This document shows positions 23,519 through 32,301 of a stretch of 64,000 bases of DNA, in pieces. The position numbers and the translations under genes were made by a program. Under the pieces are notes generated by a model. That model made no database searches, was not told the origin of the DNA, and saw nothing but the letters and a program-made list of their open reading frames with translations. Origin of the DNA: JASBTN01 sp965228805 (GTDB taxonomy: Bacteria > Pseudomonadota > Alphaproteobacteria > Rhodobacterales > Rhodobacteraceae); NCBI RefSeq assembly GCF_965228805.1, contig NZ_CBDDIE010000003.1, positions 3,782,001 to 3,846,000 on the forward strand, given 5' to 3'. The first letter of the stretch is position 1, and the number at the start of each line of letters is the position of its first letter.

Positions 23519-23572
23519 GGCGCGCAGACTGGGCGCGCGCGACCGGAAGGTCAAAGGAAAAGCCGAAACGCC

Positions 23573-24253
23573 TCAGCCGATCAACCCGCGCACCACCCAG
23601 TCCAGATCGTCGTAATGGTCCAACAGCGCTTCGGGCGCCAGGGCTTCGACCCCGCGCCCATCCGGTCCGAAGGTGACCAACACGGACGGCACACCCACCG
23701 CGCGCGAAGTATTGCGGTCGGTTTCCGTGTCACCGATCAGCACGGACCGCGACACCACGCCCCCGGCCCGTTCCACCGCCGCCACATAGGGCGCAGGATC
23801 GGGTTTGCGGGTTGGCAAGGTGTCCGCCCCCACCAGCGAGGCAAAAAGGTCGCGCACGCCTAGGCGGGTCATCAGGGTCTCGGCCAGGCCCTCGGGCTTG
23901 TTGGTGCAGATGCCGACCGCATAGCCCGCCCCGCGCAACCGCTCGACCGCCGCCACGCATCCCGGGTAGAGCACGGTGTGCCGGTCGATATCCGCCTCAT
24001 AGGCCGCCAGAAGGTTGGGAAACTCGCGATCAACCTCAGCCTCGACCTCAACACCCTTGCCCGCGCCCAGGCGCGTGAACCCCAGCCGCAGCATCGCCCG
24101 CCCGCCACGAAACGCCGTCGCGGCATCCGCCACCGGGTCCAGCAGGTCGCCATGGCCCAGCACGCGAAAACAGGCATTCGCCGCCGCGATCAGATCCCCG
24201 GACGTATCCGCCAAGGTCCCGTCCAGATCGAAAATCACCGTTCTCTTGCTCAT
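23573..24253 (-). CDS. gph: HAD hydrolase, probable phosphoglycolate phosphatase
   Basis: 226 residues from ATG 24253. HAD motif I FDLDGTLADTSGDL with nucleophile Asp near residue 9, motif II around GICTNKPEG, and motifs III/IV in RKPDPAPY and IGDTETDRNTSRAVG are all present, with a helical cap between. The pattern matches Gph, which removes phosphate from 2-phosphoglycolate produced during photorespiration or DNA repair. It is divergent from glmU, sharing a 130-base spacer. The frame extends to 24625 only because it is the antisense of glmU. Confidence 0.88.
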   Translation of the reverse strand: MSKRTVIFDLDGTLADTSGDLIAAANACFRVLGHGDLLDPVADAATAFRGGRAMLRLGFTRLGAGKGVEVEAEVDREFPNLLAAYEADIDRHTVLYPGCVAAVERLRGAGYAVGICTNKPEGLAETLMTRLGVRDLFASLVGADTLPTRKPDPAPYVAAVERAGGVVSRSVLIGDTETDRNTSRAVGVPSVLVTFGPDGRGVEALAPEALLDHYDDLDWVVRGLIG

Positions 24254-24383
24254 ACCCGCAGGCCCCTTTTCGGCAAAGCCCCGCCGCCCCGTGTTACAGG
24301 TCGAAAGGGAAATTGATGCCCCGCCCCTTGCGGGTAATGGCATTAGGGTTAAAACGAGCCCGAACGAAATTGAAGAGCAGATC

Positions 24384-25730
24384 ATGTCCACAGCCCTAAT
24401 CATTCTTGCGGCGGGCAAAGGCACCCGCATGGAAAGCGACCTTCCCAAGGTCATGCACGAGCTGGGTGGCGCGCCGCTGTTTACCCACGCCTGGACCCAT
24501 GGCCGCGCGCTGGAGCCGACCCGCACGGTGATCGTCGCGGGCCATGGTGCGGAGCTGGTCGAGAAGGCCGCGCGCGACATCGACCCCGAGGTCACCGTCG
24601 TGGTACAGGAGGAGCAACTGGGCACCGGCCATGCCGTACTCCAGGCCCGCGCCGCGCTGGAGGGGGTCGAGGGCGATGCAGTGGTGCTCTATGGTGACAC
24701 GCCCTTTACCGGGGAAGAGACGCTGGCCCGCCTCGTTGAAGCGCGCAAGACCGCAGACGTGGTCGTGCTGGGGTTTGAGGCCGCCGACCCGGGCCGCTAT
24801 GGGCGGTTGGTGATGGAGGGCAACCGCCTGGCACGCATCGTGGAATTCAAAGACGCTTCAGATGAGGAACGCACCATAAGTCTCTGTAACAGTGGGGTTG
24901 TTTGCGCGGATGCGGCAACTCTGATGGAGCTGCTGGACGGCGTGAACAACGACAACGCGGCGGGCGAATACTACCTGCCCGATGTGGTCGCCGTGGCAAA
25001 TGCCCGTGGGCTGACCGCCACCGCCGTCACCTGCGACGAGGGTGAGACCCTGGGCATCAACACCCGCATGGAACTGGTTGAGGCAGAACGGATTTTCCAG
25101 ATCCGCGCCCGTCACCAGGCGATGGAGGACGGCGCGCTGCTGCAAGCGCCGGACACCGTGCATTTCTCGGCAGATACGGTGATTGGGCGCGATGCTGTGG
25201 TGGAGCCCAACGTGGTCTTTGCCCCCGGTGTGACGGTGGAAAGCGGCGCGCGTATCCGGGCCTTTTCGCACCTTGAGGACTGCCACGTGTCCAAGGACGC
25301 CATTGTCGGCCCCTACGCCCGCCTGCGTCCGGGAACGGAGCTCGCAAACGGCGCCAAGATCGGCAATTTCGTGGAAATCAAGAACGCGCAGATCGGTGAA
25401 GGGGCGAAGGTCAATCACCTCTCCTACGTGGGTGATGCCACGGTGGGCGAAGCGGCCAACCTGGGCGCGGGTACCATTACCTGCAACTACGATGGCGTGA
25501 TGAAACACCGCACCACCATCGGCGCGCGGGCCTTCATCGGCTCGGACACGATGCTGGTCGCGCCCGTGACCGTGGGCGACGAGGCGATGACCACCACCGG
25601 CGCGGTGATCACCAAGGACGTGCCCGCAGGTGCCATGGCAATCGCCCGCGCCGAACAGGTGAACAAGCCGGGTCTGGCAGTGAAGTTCTTTGCACGCCTG
25701 CGTGCGCTCAAGGCGAAGAAAGGCAAGTAA
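24384..25730 (+). CDS. glmU: Bifunctional UDP-N-acetylglucosamine pyrophosphorylase/glucosamine-1-phosphate acetyltransferase
   Basis: 448 residues from ATG 24384 (MSTALIILAAGKGTRM). The N-terminal half is the nucleotidyltransferase with the AAGKGTRM loop and VVLYGDTPF. The C-terminal half shows hexapeptide repeats (left-handed beta helix: SADTVIGRDAVVEPNVVFAPGV onwards) with the acetyltransferase segments GNFVEIKNA and NYDG. It makes UDP-GlcNAc for peptidoglycan and LPS from the product of the phosphoglucosamine pathway. Its TAA is directly followed by the glmS ATG, a compact glmU-glmS pair. The opposite strand is largely stop-free, which is a composition effect. Confidence 0.97.
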   Translation: MSTALIILAAGKGTRMESDLPKVMHELGGAPLFTHAWTHGRALEPTRTVIVAGHGAELVEKAARDIDPEVTVVVQEEQLGTGHAVLQARAALEGVEGDAVVLYGDTPFTGEETLARLVEARKTADVVVLGFEAADPGRYGRLVMEGNRLARIVEFKDASDEERTISLCNSGVVCADAATLMELLDGVNNDNAAGEYYLPDVVAVANARGLTATAVTCDEGETLGINTRMELVEAERIFQIRARHQAMEDGALLQAPDTVHFSADTVIGRDAVVEPNVVFAPGVTVESGARIRAFSHLEDCHVSKDAIVGPYARLRPGTELANGAKIGNFVEIKNAQIGEGAKVNHLSYVGDATVGEAANLGAGTITCNYDGVMKHRTTIGARAFIGSDTMLVAPVTVGDEAMTTTGAVITKDVPAGAMAIARAEQVNKPGLAVKFFARLRALKAKKGK

Positions 25731-27548
25731 ATGTGTGGAATCGTTGGTGTTCTGGGCAACCACGAGGTCGCCCCCATCCTGGTCGAAAGCCTGAAGCGCC
25801 TGGAATATCGCGGCTATGACAGCGCCGGCATTGCCACCATCAATGGCGAGGGAAACCTGGACCGCCGCCGCGCGGTGGGCAAGCTGGTGAACCTGTCGGA
25901 CCTGCTGGTGCATGACCCGCTGCGGGGCAAGGCCGGGATCGGCCACACCCGCTGGGCCACCCATGGCGCGCCGACCACCGACAACGCCCATCCGCACCGC
26001 GCGGGCCGCGTGTCGGTCGTTCATAACGGCATTATCGAGAACTTCCGCGAGCTGCGCGAGGAACTGGCCGAAGACGGCATTTCCTTTGTCACGGAAACCG
26101 ACACCGAAACCGTCGCGCTCCTGACCAGCAGCCTGCTGGACAAGGGGATGAGCCCGTCCGAAGCCGTGGCAGAAACCCTGAAACGGCTCGACGGAGCCTT
26201 TGCGTTGTGTTTCCTGTTCGACGGCGAACACGACCTGATGATTGCCGCCCGCAAGGGCTCGCCGCTGGCAATCGGCCATGGCGAGGGTGAGATGTTCGTG
26301 GGTTCGGACGCCATCGCGCTGGCGCCGATGACCGACCAGATCACCTATCTGGAGGAAGGCGACTGGGCCGTGATCACCCGCCAAGGAGCCGAGATCTTCG
26401 ATAAGATGGGACGCCTTGCCAACCGGCCCAAGAAACAGGTGCGCCTGGACCAGGCCCGGATCGAGAAGGACGGGCATAAACACTTCATGGCAAAGGAAAT
26501 TGCCCAGCAGCCCACCGTGGTGGGCGAGGTGGTGAACGCCTATGTACGCGACGGGCAGATCGCGATGGACCTGGGCTTCAACTTCGCCGATGTGGACCGC
26601 CTGTCGATCGTCGCCTGCGGCACGGCCTTCTACGCCGGTCTGACCGCAAAGTACTGGTTCGAACGCTACGCCCGCCTGCCCGTCGACATCGACGTCGCCA
26701 GCGAGTTCCGCTACCGCGAGGCGCCCTTTGCCCCGCGCACCGTGGGCGTCTTCGTCAGCCAATCGGGCGAGACCGCCGACACGCTGGCCGCCCTGCGCTA
26801 CACCACTGGCAAGGCCGACCGCACCGTGGCGCTGATCAACGTGCCCGAAAGCTCGATCGCCCGCGAAAGCGACGTGGCGGTTGAAATCCACGCGGGTGTC
26901 GAAGTCTCGGTCGCCTCGACCAAGGCCTTTACCTGCCAGCTGACCACCTTCGCCATCATGGCGCTGAAGGCGGCGCATGAACGTGGCCACATGGACGGTG
27001 CGGAACTTGCCACCCGCCTTGCCGAGCTGCGCCAGCTGCCCGGTCTCATGTCCCATGCGCTGACCATCGACGAGGCCGTCGCCAAGGTCGCCCGCAAGCT
27101 GGCCCTGGCCCGTGACGTGCTGTTCCTGGGCCGGGGACAGATGTTCCCGATGGCCCTGGAAGGCGCATTGAAACTCAAGGAAATCAGCTATATACACGCC
27201 GAAGGCTATGCGTCCGGAGAGCTGAAACACGGCCCCATCGCGCTGGTCGACAAGGAAACCCCCACCGTGGTCATGGCGCCGCGCGACGGGCTGTTCGACA
27301 AGACCGTATCCAACATGCAGGAGGTCATGGCCCGTGGCGGCCGCGTGCTGCTGGTGTCCGACGCCAAGAAGGGTGACCGCGCCGCCGAGGGGGCCTGGGA
27401 ATGCCTGACCCTGCCCGACGCGCCGGAGCTGATCCAGCCGATCCTCTATGCCGTGCCCGCGCAGCTGATCGCCTATCACACGGCGATTGCCAAGGGCACC
27501 GACGTGGACCAGCCGCGCAATCTGGCCAAGTCGGTGACGGTGGAATAA
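25731..27548 (+). CDS. glmS: Glutamine-fructose-6-phosphate aminotransferase (isomerizing)
   Basis: 605 residues with the catalytic Cys2 in MCGIVGVLG. It makes glucosamine-6-phosphate from fructose-6-phosphate and glutamine. The N-terminal glutaminase (GHTRWATHGAPTTDNAHPH) is followed by two SIS sugar-isomerase domains (CGTAFYAGL near 295, SQSGETADT near 345, the GRGQMFPMALEGALKLKEISY segment near 465) and the C-terminal PRNLAKSVTVE typical of GlmS. No glmS ribozyme is expected or seen, since the gene abuts glmU. The downstream gene begins 9 bases later, suggesting read-through. Confidence 0.98.
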   Translation: MCGIVGVLGNHEVAPILVESLKRLEYRGYDSAGIATINGEGNLDRRRAVGKLVNLSDLLVHDPLRGKAGIGHTRWATHGAPTTDNAHPHRAGRVSVVHNGIIENFRELREELAEDGISFVTETDTETVALLTSSLLDKGMSPSEAVAETLKRLDGAFALCFLFDGEHDLMIAARKGSPLAIGHGEGEMFVGSDAIALAPMTDQITYLEEGDWAVITRQGAEIFDKMGRLANRPKKQVRLDQARIEKDGHKHFMAKEIAQQPTVVGEVVNAYVRDGQIAMDLGFNFADVDRLSIVACGTAFYAGLTAKYWFERYARLPVDIDVASEFRYREAPFAPRTVGVFVSQSGETADTLAALRYTTGKADRTVALINVPESSIARESDVAVEIHAGVEVSVASTKAFTCQLTTFAIMALKAAHERGHMDGAELATRLAELRQLPGLMSHALTIDEAVAKVARKLALARDVLFLGRGQMFPMALEGALKLKEISYIHAEGYASGELKHGPIALVDKETPTVVMAPRDGLFDKTVSNMQEVMARGGRVLLVSDAKKGDRAAEGAWECLTLPDAPELIQPILYAVPAQLIAYHTAIAKGTDVDQPRNLAKSVTVE

Positions 27549-27557
27549 GCTCACCCC

Positions 27558-28109
27558 ATGGCCACACAGTTCCCCCGGATCGAGGACCCGCATCGCCGCT
27601 TCATCGAAGCCCAACACATGTTCTTCGTGGGCTCTGCCGCGCCCGAGGGGCGGGTCAATGTCTCGCCCAAGGGTATGGACAGCCTGCGCGTGCTGGGGCC
27701 GAACCGCATTGCCTGGCTGAACTTCACCGGGTCGGGCAACGAGACCGCCGGTCACCTGCGCGAGGCCAATCGCATGACGCTGATGTGGTGCGGCTTTGAA
27801 CGCCAACCGCTGATCCTGCGCGCCTATGGCTCTGCGCGCACGGTCCACGCGCGCGATGCGGATTGGGCCGAGCTTTCGGCGCTCTGGGACGCCCCTCGTG
27901 GCGCACGGCAGGTCTTTGACATGACGGTCGAGATGGTGCAGAGCTCCTGCGGATACGCGGTGCCCTACATGGAGTTCGCGGGCGAACGCGACACGTTGAA
28001 GGGCTGGACCGCTCAACGGGACGATGCCGCGCTTGAAGATTATCAACGCGACCGCAACCTGACCACAATCGACGGGCTGCCCACCGCCCTGTTCGGAGAA
28101 GACGAATGA
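27558..28109 (+). CDS. Pyridoxamine 5'-phosphate oxidase family protein
   Basis: 183 residues with a flavin-reductase-like split barrel. N-terminal HRRFIEAQHMFFVGSAAPEGRVNVSPKGMDSLRVL is the signature of the PNPOx-like group that binds FMN or F420. The later LMWCGFERQPLILRAYGSARTVHARD segment is also typical. The natural substrate of this subgroup is generally unknown, and true vitamin B6 oxidase is shorter in motif. It follows glmS by 9 bases and overlaps the next gene by ATGA, so it is probably part of the glmUS transcript. Confidence 0.85.
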   Translation: MATQFPRIEDPHRRFIEAQHMFFVGSAAPEGRVNVSPKGMDSLRVLGPNRIAWLNFTGSGNETAGHLREANRMTLMWCGFERQPLILRAYGSARTVHARDADWAELSALWDAPRGARQVFDMTVEMVQSSCGYAVPYMEFAGERDTLKGWTAQRDDAALEDYQRDRNLTTIDGLPTALFGEDE

Positions 28110-28810
28110 CACTTGATGACGCCCTGGCCGCCCTGCGCGCCGAAATCGTACCCGGCCGCGCAGAAGGCCAGGCGGAATATCACAAGCAGAGCCGCGAGGT
28201 TCTGGGCGTTCCGAACCCGGCGATCAATGACCTGACCAAGGCCTGGCGCGCGGCGCTGTCCGTGGACGAGCGTGTGGCCCTGGCCCAAGCGCTCTGGACC
28301 ACCGACATCTTCGAGGCCCGCCTGGCCGCCGCCAAGCTCTTGACCCAGGCCCGCATCCGCCCCGATGACGCGGCCTGGTCGCTGATCGCGTCGTGGTTGC
28401 CGGATTTCGACAGCTGGGCCATCGCCGATCACGCCTGCATGGCTGGGCAGAAACGCCTGGTTGCCGATCCGTCCCGCATCGACGAGGTCGAGGCCTGGAC
28501 AAAAAGCGACCACATGTGGACCCGCCGCGCGGCCTTGGTGATCACCCTGCCCTGGACCAAGCAGAACTTCCCCAAACCCGAAGAAGAAGCGGTGCGCGAC
28601 CGCGTGCTGGGTTGGTGCGAGGGCTATGTGGAGGACGGCGACTGGTTCATCCAGAAGGCCATCGCCTGGTGGGTGCGCGATCTGTCGAAGCACGACCCGG
28701 ACCGCGCGCGCGCCTTCCTGAAGGCACATGGCAAGCGGCTGAAACCCTTTGCCCGCAAGGAAGCGGAAAAGTACGTCTTCCCGCCGAAGAAGAAGACACC
28801 CGAGGCGTGA
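28106..28810 (+). CDS. DNA alkylation repair (AlkD-like) HEAT-repeat protein
   Basis: 234 residues, all-helical with repeated Trp-rich segments (TRRAALVITLPWTKQNF, YVEDGDWFIQKAIAWWVRDLSKHDPDRARAFLKAH). This is the pattern of the AlkD/DUF1061 family, HEAT-like glycosylases that excise bulky 3- or 7-alkylated purines. The C-terminal IQKAIAWWVRDLSKHDP segment resembles the family's C-terminal helix pair. The start overlaps the PNPOx-like gene by ATGA. Some family members are structural relatives without shown activity, so repair activity is inferred. Confidence 0.85.
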   Translation: MTLDDALAALRAEIVPGRAEGQAEYHKQSREVLGVPNPAINDLTKAWRAALSVDERVALAQALWTTDIFEARLAAAKLLTQARIRPDDAAWSLIASWLPDFDSWAIADHACMAGQKRLVADPSRIDEVEAWTKSDHMWTRRAALVITLPWTKQNFPKPEEEAVRDRVLGWCEGYVEDGDWFIQKAIAWWVRDLSKHDPDRARAFLKAHGKRLKPFARKEAEKYVFPPKKKTPEA

Positions 28811-28911
28811 TCCGCGTCCGGGCCCTTCATCGCGAATCCTGCATATTCACAAGGCGGTGGCACGTCGTCGCAGCCCTTGCGGCGCCCTGCCCACAGGCGT
28901 AAATTCCCCCC

Positions 28912-29919
28912 ATGGAAAACGCGCCTCTCATCGACCCGTTCAACCGGGCCGTTACTTATCTGCGGCTGTCCGTCACGGACCGCTGCGATTTCCGCTGCAC
29001 CTATTGCATGTCCGAAAACATGACCTTCCTGCCCAAGCGCGACCTGCTCTCGCTTGAGGAACTGGACCGTCTGTGCACCACCTTCATCGGGCTGGGCGTG
29101 GAGAAACTGCGCATCACCGGGGGCGAACCCCTGGTGCGCAAGGGCATCATGACCTTCTTCGACGCCATGTCGCGGCACCTGAACAGCGGGGCGCTGCGCG
29201 AGCTGACCCTGACCACCAATGGTTCGCAGCTGCATAGGTTCTCGGATGACCTTTATGCGGCGGGGGTGCGCCGGGTGAACATCTCGCTCGACACGCTGGA
29301 TGAAGAAAAATTTGCCAAGATCACCCGCTGGGGCCGCCTGCCCCAGGTGCTGCGCGGCATTGATGCGGCGCAAAAGGCCGGGCTGCGCGTCAAGATCAAC
29401 GCGGTGGCGCTGAAGGGGTTCAACGAACCCGAGCTCGACCAGATCATCGACTGGTGCGCCGAACGCGACATGGACCTGACCTTCATCGAGGTCATGCCGA
29501 TGGGCGACATGGGCGAGGAAAACCGCCTGGACCAGTTCTGGTCGCTGAAGGACCTGCGCGCGCGTCTGGCGGAACGCTTTACCCTGACGGACCTGGCGGA
29601 ACGCTCCGGCGGCCCCGCCCGCTATGTGCGGTTGGAGGAAAGTGGACAGAAGGTCGGCTTCATCACTCCGATGACCCATAATTTCTGCGAAAGCTGCAAC
29701 CGCGTGCGACTCAGCTGCACCGGCCAGCTTTACACCTGCCTGGGCCATGACGGCATGTCCGACCTGCGTGCGCCCCTGCGTGCAAGCGACTGCGATGACC
29801 ACCTGGCCAACGCCATCCGCACTGCCATCGGCATCAAGCCCAAGGGCCATGATTTCGACTACTCGCGCCAAGAGGTGCAAGGTCAGACCATCCGCCACAT
29901 GAACCACACCGGCGGCTAA
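28912..29919 (+). CDS. moaA: GTP 3',8-cyclase (molybdenum cofactor biosynthesis protein A)
   Basis: 335-residue radical SAM enzyme that starts molybdopterin synthesis from GTP. The N-terminal CxxxCxxC (CDFRCTYC near residue 24) binds the SAM cluster, ITGGEPLVRKG follows, and the C-terminal CESCNRVRLSCTGQLYTC near residue 260 binds the substrate cluster. The C-terminus ends in GG (HTGG), as MoaA proteins do, for activation. There is no clear ribosome site before the ATG; a 100-base spacer precedes it. The next gene starts 4 bases after the stop. Confidence 0.97.
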   Translation: MENAPLIDPFNRAVTYLRLSVTDRCDFRCTYCMSENMTFLPKRDLLSLEELDRLCTTFIGLGVEKLRITGGEPLVRKGIMTFFDAMSRHLNSGALRELTLTTNGSQLHRFSDDLYAAGVRRVNISLDTLDEEKFAKITRWGRLPQVLRGIDAAQKAGLRVKINAVALKGFNEPELDQIIDWCAERDMDLTFIEVMPMGDMGEENRLDQFWSLKDLRARLAERFTLTDLAERSGGPARYVRLEESGQKVGFITPMTHNFCESCNRVRLSCTGQLYTCLGHDGMSDLRAPLRASDCDDHLANAIRTAIGIKPKGHDFDYSRQEVQGQTIRHMNHTGG

Positions 29920-29923
29920 CACC

Positions 29924-31039
29924 TTGTCAGAACTCGACATCTTCCTGGTCGTGCCCCCGGGGCTGGAACAGCTCCTGGCAGAAGAGGCACGCGAAAAGGG
30001 CTTCGCCCTGCCCGAGGTCTCGCGCGGTGGCGTCACCGTGCGGGGGGACTGGCCCGAGGTCTGGCGCGCCAACCTTTCCTTACGCGGTGCCACCCGCGTG
30101 CTGGTGCGCGTGGGCAGTTTCCGCGCCATGCACCCGGCGCAGCTGGACAAACGGTCGCGCAAGTTTCCCTGGGGCGAGTTCCTGTGCCCCGACGTGCCGA
30201 TCAAGGTCGAGGCGACCTGTAAACGCTCGCGCATCTACCACGCCGGCGCCGCCGTGCAGCGGGTGGAAAAGGCGATCGCCGACACCCTCGGCGCCCCGAT
30301 CGTCAAGGAGGCCGAAAAGGCCCGCATCCAGCTGAAGGTGCGCATCGAGGATGACCTCTGCACCTTCTCGGTCGATGCGTCGGGCGAAAGCCTGCACAAG
30401 CGCGGGCATAAACAGGCGATGGGCAAGGCGCCGATGCGCGAAACACTCGCCGCGCTCTTCCTGCGCCAATGTGGCTACCGGGGCGATGAACCGGTGCTGG
30501 ACCCGATGTGCGGCTCGGGCACCTTCGTGATCGAAGCGGGAGAGATTGCCGCAGGGCTCGAACCTGGCCGTGCCCGCCACTTTGCCTTCGAGGACCTAGC
30601 AACCTTCGACGCCGACGCCTGGGCGGCGATGAAGACCACCACGCAGGCGACCGCGCCGACCCATCGCTTCTACGGCTCCGACCGCAACGCAGGGGCGGTG
30701 AAGATGGCGACCGACAACGCCACCCGCGCGGGCGTGGGTGATTGGGTCAGTTTCGCCGAGAAAGCCGTCTCTGACATCGAACCGCCCGACGGTCCGCCCG
30801 GCCTGGTCATCGTCAACCCGCCCTACGGCGCGCGGATCGGCAATCGCAAACTGCTCTTCGGCCTCTACGGCTCGCTGGGCAAGACCCTGATGGAGCGGTT
30901 CTCCGGCTGGCGCGTCGGCATCGTGACCTCAGACGGAGGGCTCGCCAAGGCCACCGGCCTGCCCTTCCTGCCCACCACGCCGCCCGTGGCCCATGGCGGG
31001 CTTAAGATCACGCTCCACCGGACCGATCCCCTGCCTTAA
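29924..31039 (+). CDS. THUMP-domain class I SAM-dependent RNA methyltransferase (RlmL N-terminal-like)
   Basis: 371 residues from TTG 29924. An N-terminal THUMP domain (about 1-155) is followed by a Rossmann methyltransferase with PVLDPMCGSGTFVIEA near 190 and the catalytic IVNPPYGARIG near 290. The NPPY motif indicates N2-guanine methylation, and the arrangement matches the first half of RlmL, which modifies G2445 of 23S rRNA in E. coli. The second, RlmK-type domain is absent, as in most alphaproteobacteria. The TTG start follows moaA by 4 bases. Confidence 0.9.
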   Translation: MSELDIFLVVPPGLEQLLAEEAREKGFALPEVSRGGVTVRGDWPEVWRANLSLRGATRVLVRVGSFRAMHPAQLDKRSRKFPWGEFLCPDVPIKVEATCKRSRIYHAGAAVQRVEKAIADTLGAPIVKEAEKARIQLKVRIEDDLCTFSVDASGESLHKRGHKQAMGKAPMRETLAALFLRQCGYRGDEPVLDPMCGSGTFVIEAGEIAAGLEPGRARHFAFEDLATFDADAWAAMKTTTQATAPTHRFYGSDRNAGAVKMATDNATRAGVGDWVSFAEKAVSDIEPPDGPPGLVIVNPPYGARIGNRKLLFGLYGSLGKTLMERFSGWRVGIVTSDGGLAKATGLPFLPTTPPVAHGGLKITLHRTDPLP

Positions 31040-31072
31040 CCCTTTCATCTTTCCCAAAATATCCTGGGGGGT

Positions 31073-31092
31073 TTGGGGGGCTAGCCCCCCAA
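31073..31092. terminator. 20-bp perfect palindrome between convergent genes
   Basis: TTGGGGGG-CTAG-CCCCCCAA reads the same on both strands and sits between the ends of two convergent genes. It could act as a bidirectional terminator, although no real T-run follows. Next to it, AAAATATCC-TGGGGGG resembles AAATATCTCGGGG near 45718, also beside a GC-rich hairpin. Confidence 0.55.
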
Positions 31093-31107
31093 TCCTACCT
31101 TGCGGGT

Positions 31108-32274
31108 CTACGCCGTCGGCATGCGGCTTTCGATGATCTCCGCCCACCAGGAGCAGCCCGCCGGAATGGCATTGTCGTCGAAGTTGTATTCCGGGTGGTG
31201 CACGGCGGCGGTATCGCCATTGCCGACCAGGATATAAGCGCCGGGGCGGCTCTCCAGCATATAGGCGAAATCCTCGCCGCCCATGATCGGCGGCACTTCC
31301 TGGGTCTCCTTGCCGGTCACCTTGGCAGCCACATCGGCGGCAAAGGCGGTCTGTTCGTCCGAGTTCACCATCACTGGATAGCCACGCTGGAAATCCACCC
31401 GCGCGGTGGCGCCAAAGGCCGCCGCGGTGCTTTCCGCCAGCGCCTTCAGGTTCTCTTCGGCCAGGTCGCGCACGCCCGCATCATGGCTGCGCACCGTACC
31501 CTTCAGCAGCACATGCTGCGGGATCACGTTATGGGCCTCGCTTTCGGTGCGGAAAGTGCAGGTCGAGACCACAACCGGATGCAGCGGGTCGACATTGCGG
31601 CTGGCGATGGATTGCAGGGCGATGACGATATGGGCGGCGACCAGCGTCGTGTCGATCGTTTCATGCGGCTTGGCGGCGTGGCCACCCTTGCCTTCGACAT
31701 GAATTTCGAACTGGTCCGCAGCGGCGAAGAAGGCGCCGGGGCGGATTGCAAACTCGCCCAACGGCAGGCCGGGCATGTTGTGCATGCCGTAAACTTCCTG
31801 GATGCCGAACCGCTCCATCATGCCGTCATCGACCATCTCCTTGCCGCCACCGCCGCCTTCCTCGGCGGGCTGAAAGATCACGACGCAGGTGCCGTCGAAA
31901 TTGCGCGTCTCGGCCAGGTATTTCGCGGCCCCCAGCAACATCGCCGTATGCCCATCATGGCCGCAGGCATGCATCTTGCCCTCGACGGTCGAGGCATACT
32001 CCACCCCGGTCGCCTCAAAGATCGGCAACGCATCCATGTCCGCGCGCAGCCCGATGACCTTGCCAGAGCTATCGGACTTGCCCTTGATCACGCCCACCAC
32101 ACCGGTGCGGCCGATGCCGGTCACGATTTCATCCGCACCAAACTCGCGCAGCCTTTCTTCGACCAGGGCCGAGGTGCGATGGGTGTCGAACAACAGCTCC
32201 GGATGGGCATGGATGTCACGCCGCCACTCGGTGATCTCCGGTAACAGCTCGGCAAAACGGTTCTTGATCGGCAT
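31108..32274 (-). CDS. M20-family amidohydrolase (aminoacylase/hippurate-hydrolase type)
   Basis: 388 residues. The two-domain M20D peptidase pattern is clear: RRDIHAHPEL near 20, VIGLRADMDALPI near 75, GKMHACGHDGHTAMLLG near 100-115 (metal ligands Cys and His), FQPAEEGGGGGKEM near 140 with the catalytic Glu, and PIMGGEDFAYML near 330. The usual products are free amino acids from N-acyl or indole conjugates. It lies next to an FAD oxidoreductase and an ArgE-like M20 gene, together suggesting amino-acid salvage. Confidence 0.9.
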   Translation of the reverse strand: MPIKNRFAELLPEITEWRRDIHAHPELLFDTHRTSALVEERLREFGADEIVTGIGRTGVVGVIKGKSDSSGKVIGLRADMDALPIFEATGVEYASTVEGKMHACGHDGHTAMLLGAAKYLAETRNFDGTCVVIFQPAEEGGGGGKEMVDDGMMERFGIQEVYGMHNMPGLPLGEFAIRPGAFFAAADQFEIHVEGKGGHAAKPHETIDTTLVAAHIVIALQSIASRNVDPLHPVVVSTCTFRTESEAHNVIPQHVLLKGTVRSHDAGVRDLAEENLKALAESTAAAFGATARVDFQRGYPVMVNSDEQTAFAADVAAKVTGKETQEVPPIMGGEDFAYMLESRPGAYILVGNGDTAAVHHPEYNFDDNAIPAGCSWWAEIIESRMPTA

Positions 32275-32301
32275 TTTCTCTCTCCTGTTCGTGTCTTGTC
32301 T

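Noticed and set aside
25600..25731. glmS ribozyme between glmU and glmS
   Set aside because: The glmU stop abuts the glmS start, leaving no leader, and such ribozymes are a Firmicutes feature.
24858..28112. Stop-free 1084-residue frame on the minus strand opposite glmU, glmS and the PNPOx-like gene
   Set aside because: It runs antisense to genes with clear motifs, has no domain pattern, and its length follows from GC-rich codon use in the sense genes.
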